Shown: one piece after another, positions 61,374 through 64,000 of the stretch
Numbering within the stretch: the stretch's first letter is position 1
How the letters are laid out: each line of letters opens with the position of its first letter
Source of the DNA: Methylocaldum marinum
Lineage (GTDB): Bacteria; Pseudomonadota; Gammaproteobacteria; Methylococcales; Methylococcaceae
Direction of reading: 5' to 3'
DNA length: 64,000 nucleotides
NCBI RefSeq assembly: GCF_003584645.1
Contig: NZ_AP017928.1
Span: forward strand, 1,452,981-1,516,980
Program-made: the position numbers and the translations under genes
The notes under the pieces: generated by a model
What the model saw: the letters and a program-made list of their open reading frames with translations, nothing else
What the model was told of the DNA's origin: nothing
Databases searched by the model: none

Positions 61374-63088
61374 AAATCGGGACCGAGAATCAGGTGCACC
61401 TGAAAGGAATCCTTCGAGGACGACAGGGGTACGGCAAAATCGAGTCGGACAGGACCTATGGGCGAGCGCCAGCGGGCTCCCAGGCCGACACCGTGGCTGA
61501 ACGGTTCGTCGAAATCGTTGGCGGCCCTTCCGATGTCGTAAAACGCGGCCACGCCCCAGGACCCGAACAGAGTCCGCTCGTATTCAAAGCTGCCGAAGGT
61601 CAAATAACGCCCGCCAATGCGATCACCGTCCGCGTTCCTCGCGCTGATTTCATTGAGACGATAGCCGCGTACCGATTTGTCGCCGCCGGCATAGAAGCGC
61701 TGCGTGAGCGGCAATTTTCCGAATTCATCGGTCGCGATATAGCCGACCTGGGCGCGCGCGATCAGCCGGTTACGCTCGCCCAGGCTATAGATCCCTTTTG
61801 CGTTCAGCCTCAGCTTGAAAAACGAAACGTCGGAAAGCAGGTCTTGCCAGGCGCCGTTGCCGATCAGATCGATCCGCGCACCGCGGTCGGGATTCAGCAC
61901 ATCGTCCGATTCCAGCCACGTGTAAGCCACGCCGGGAATCAGCAAAACCGCGGTCTGTGGCCCCTCGCCCACATTGAAGCGCTCGCGCTGCAAGTCCAGC
62001 GACAAGACTTCGCGCAACCCCCAGCGCCCGGTCGAACGCACGACGCCGATACGCGCGATGTCCGCCGTTCCGGCCAGGGTGTTCTGGGTACCGATTCGCG
62101 CGCCGAAGCCGAGCTGATCCTTTTCCGGACGTTTCAACGGAATGGCGTAGAGCGCATCCAGCTCGGTCTGGATCAGCGACAGCCGAAGATTGGCATAGAC
62201 GCTGTGGCCGTGCCGATTCAGGTAGCGATTACGGTAGCCCAGAGTGACGCGCGGCCCGGTATCGGTTCCATAGCCCGCGCCGGCCTGGTATCGCGTTTTC
62301 GGCTGCATCGTCAAATCGACCGAGACCGGCACCCCTTCAGCGTCGTTCTGCTCGGGATGGGACAACACATCCGCTTTCGAGAAATAACTGCTGTCGAGCA
62401 GGTTTTTCTGCAACGTCACCAGGGTTGCCGCGCGAAACGGCTCGTCCGGACTGAAGTTGACGAAACGTTCGAGCAAGCCGGGTTTGAGCGGCGTCTCCGA
62501 GAACGAGATAGCGCCGAAGCGGTAACGCTTGCCGGTATCGAAATGCAAATGGATCTCCGATCGGTAATCCGCGAGATACACCAAAATTTCGGCGCGCGTG
62601 AAGCGCGCGTCGAAAAAACCGAATTCGGCCGCGACTTCGGAGAAGGTTTCCTTGCCCTTCTCGTAGCGGGTATGCTCGAGCACATCCCCCCGCTTGAGCG
62701 GAAATGCCGAAATCAGCCTTTTGAATTCAGGGAGCCCGATTCCTTCGCCCGCCAACCGGATGTCGACTTCGTCCAGCTTGATCGGATCTCCCGGATCGAT
62801 GCGGTAGAGCCCCCGCCAACGTGCTCCGTCGCGGGTCAGCGACGCATCGATTTTCGGACGGTAAAATCCGAACGGCTCCAGCGCTTTTCGGATCTCGTCC
62901 GGTGCCCGCTCATGCGCGATCCGAATCCTGTGAGGATCGTTCACGCTTTCCGTCTGCACGATCGTGAGCAAGGCGCGGACATTTCTCTCCAGCCTCTCGT
63001 CGAGCCCCTCGACGGCAACCTCGACCTGTTCGACACTCCGGACCGGTGCGCACCACACCAAGCAAGCGAGCAAAAAAATCCACCGCAC
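61370..63088 (-). CDS. tamA: Translocation and assembly module TamA (BamA family)
   Basis: From the GTG at 63088 the frame encodes 572 residues, close to E. coli TamA (577). A signal peptide (RWIFLLACLVWCAPVRS) is followed by three POTRA domains and a 16-strand Omp85 beta-barrel (QAGAGYGTDTGPRVTLGYRN, FYAGGDKSVRGYRLNEIS). The barrel includes GDKSVRGY, the Omp85 lid-lock motif. A longer in-frame ATG at 63220 would put 44 residues before the signal peptide and is less likely. It sits in the outer membrane with TamB. Confidence 0.9.
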   Translation of the reverse strand: MRWIFLLACLVWCAPVRSVEQVEVAVEGLDERLERNVRALLTIVQTESVNDPHRIRIAHERAPDEIRKALEPFGFYRPKIDASLTRDGARWRGLYRIDPGDPIKLDEVDIRLAGEGIGLPEFKRLISAFPLKRGDVLEHTRYEKGKETFSEVAAEFGFFDARFTRAEILVYLADYRSEIHLHFDTGKRYRFGAISFSETPLKPGLLERFVNFSPDEPFRAATLVTLQKNLLDSSYFSKADVLSHPEQNDAEGVPVSVDLTMQPKTRYQAGAGYGTDTGPRVTLGYRNRYLNRHGHSVYANLRLSLIQTELDALYAIPLKRPEKDQLGFGARIGTQNTLAGTADIARIGVVRSTGRWGLREVLSLDLQRERFNVGEGPQTAVLLIPGVAYTWLESDDVLNPDRGARIDLIGNGAWQDLLSDVSFFKLRLNAKGIYSLGERNRLIARAQVGYIATDEFGKLPLTQRFYAGGDKSVRGYRLNEISARNADGDRIGGRYLTFGSFEYERTLFGSWGVAAFYDIGRAANDFDEPFSHGVGLGARWRSPIGPVRLDFAVPLSSSKDSFQVHLILGPDL

Positions 63089-63286
63089 TCCTGTTCCCCG
63101 TAAAGCTCTCGGGCCGAATAACCTGCGGCCGCGACGGTCTAATTGTTTAGAAACGGCGGTTGACCGCTGAAGTGGCGTAAAACCGCCGTCGGGCGAAGTG
63201 CCTGCTGCACACTCAGGCACGGCCGACTGCCGTTTCTAGGATAATCGCAGAGGCCAAAATCACGGAAAACTAAAGGAGTGACGATC

Positions 63287-63748
63287 ATGGGACTTTTCGA
63301 TTTTGCACGGGACATCGGACACCGGCTTTTTACCGAGGACGGCCAAGCCGCTCGAAAAATAGAAGATCACATCAACGACAATAATCCGGGCATCAAGAAC
63401 CTGAAGGTGGATTTTCGGGACTCCATCGCCTATCTCTCCGGCGAGGCGGAGTCCGTGGAAGCTCTGCAGAAAGCGACGCTGATGGCCGGCAATATCAAAG
63501 GCGTCGAAGTAGTAAAGGCTGAAGGCGTAAAGCTGCCGGCGGGGGTAGCCAGCCCGGAGGATGCGGAGACTTTTGACCAAACCCAGTATTACATTATTCA
63601 GCCCGGCGATACCCTGTCCAAGATCGCCCAGCAGTTCTACAAGAATCCCAACAAGTATTCGAAGATTTTCGAGGCCAATCGCGAGGTTATCAAAGATCCG
63701 GACCTGATCTTTCCGGGTCAGAAAATCCGAATTCCGACCGAGCATTAG
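63287..63748 (+). CDS. lysM: BON and LysM domain protein (LysM/YgaU-like)
   Basis: The 153-residue protein resembles E. coli YgaU/Kbp, a potassium-binding protein. It has an N-terminal GLFDFARDIGHRLF, a BON domain (KNLKVDFRDSIAYLSGEAES, MAGNIKGVEVVKAEGV) and a C-terminal LysM domain (YYIIQPGDTLSKIAQQFYKN, FPGQKIRIP). The ATG at 63287 has AAGGAG eight bases upstream. The protein is cytoplasmic in E. coli despite its LysM domain. The gene is divergent from tamAB. Confidence 0.9.
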   Translation: MGLFDFARDIGHRLFTEDGQAARKIEDHINDNNPGIKNLKVDFRDSIAYLSGEAESVEALQKATLMAGNIKGVEVVKAEGVKLPAGVASPEDAETFDQTQYYIIQPGDTLSKIAQQFYKNPNKYSKIFEANREVIKDPDLIFPGQKIRIPTEH

Positions 63749-64000
63749 GGCGTTGCCCGCCTATGCCGCCCCATTCTCCTCGCAAAGGACTGTAGGGCGG
63801 CTTAGGCGCACACGGCCGCGAACCATACCGTGACCGCAGGCTCTCACCCTCCGGTTCCGCGGCCTTGCCTGGCGGGTTACAGCGCGCGGAAACACCACAT
63901 TCGACCAGCTCGGGACAGGCGCGTCCTCGGGCCCAGGCTCGTGACGCATTCCCCGCGCCTGTGAAGACTCAGACCAATAGCGTCAATTGCTCCACCCGCT
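63749..64000. other. Intergenic region at the right edge
   Basis: No supported gene, repeat or RNA was found in these 252 bases. Only a short minus-strand frame is present and it is probably spurious. Confidence 0.5.

Noticed and set aside
61394-63103. 569-codon + strand frame opposite tamA
   Set aside because: The GC-rich complement of tamA leaves a long open frame, but tamA has signal peptide, POTRA and barrel motifs.

Overview
The window is about 64 kb of GC-rich gammaproteobacterial chromosome. Housekeeping genes (glyQS, gmhB, trpS, htpG, queD, tamAB, motAB) resemble their gammaproteobacterial relatives. Order Methylococcales is a plausible guess from gene content and repeat style, but nothing in the window proves it.

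Layout. 1-12 kb: a VOC protein, then glyQ-glyS-gmhB-acyltransferase overlapping on the + strand, a GH57 glycoside hydrolase, and a large secreted beta-propeller/phosphoesterase. A scar follows, where a TonB-dependent receptor remnant, a truncated MFS transporter and an IS1380 remnant abut. A GT28-type glycosyltransferase lies at 12.3-13.5 kb.

13.6-37.4 kb: a long integron gene-cassette array. Small + strand genes are separated by about 18 recognisable attC recombination sites (R'' of type YCTAAC or CCCAAC, an imperfect palindrome, R' of type GTTRRRY) plus two degenerate ones. No integrase gene or attI is visible, so this is either an integrase-less cluster (CALIN) or the distal part of a chromosomal integron. 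The cassettes encode an NTF2-fold immunity-like protein, a RipA-like membrane protein, a HEPN-motif protein, a PD-(D/E)XK nuclease-like protein, a lipoprotein, an STM2901-like/DUF1493 pair, an ankyrin protein, a GFA-family enzyme, a HAD nucleotidase, DUF7079, DUF1697 and YciI-like proteins, and several unknown membrane proteins. The array has been invaded by IS200/IS605 (two 621-bp copies), IS4, IS5 (one copy plus a 61-bp remnant) and IS66 (three copies, one truncated). Several insertions can be undone on paper to restore open genes.

37.4-64 kb: a two-gene partner-switching module (sensor-PAS-PP2C-HATPase protein plus a STAS-PhnD-like protein) with a perfect FNR-type palindrome upstream. Next comes a decayed archaic (Csu-type) chaperone-usher fimbrial operon, whose SCPU gene is cut by a third, divergent IS200. 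Then come DUF1249, queD, a PilZ protein, trpS, DUF2459, a flavoprotein reductase, a REP-rich intergenic region, motA-motB, htpG, several small conserved genes, a membrane-anchored WD40-like protein, tamB-tamA and a BON/LysM protein.

Most core genes look intact. The novelty is concentrated in the cassette array, its candidate defence genes, and the partner-switching pair.
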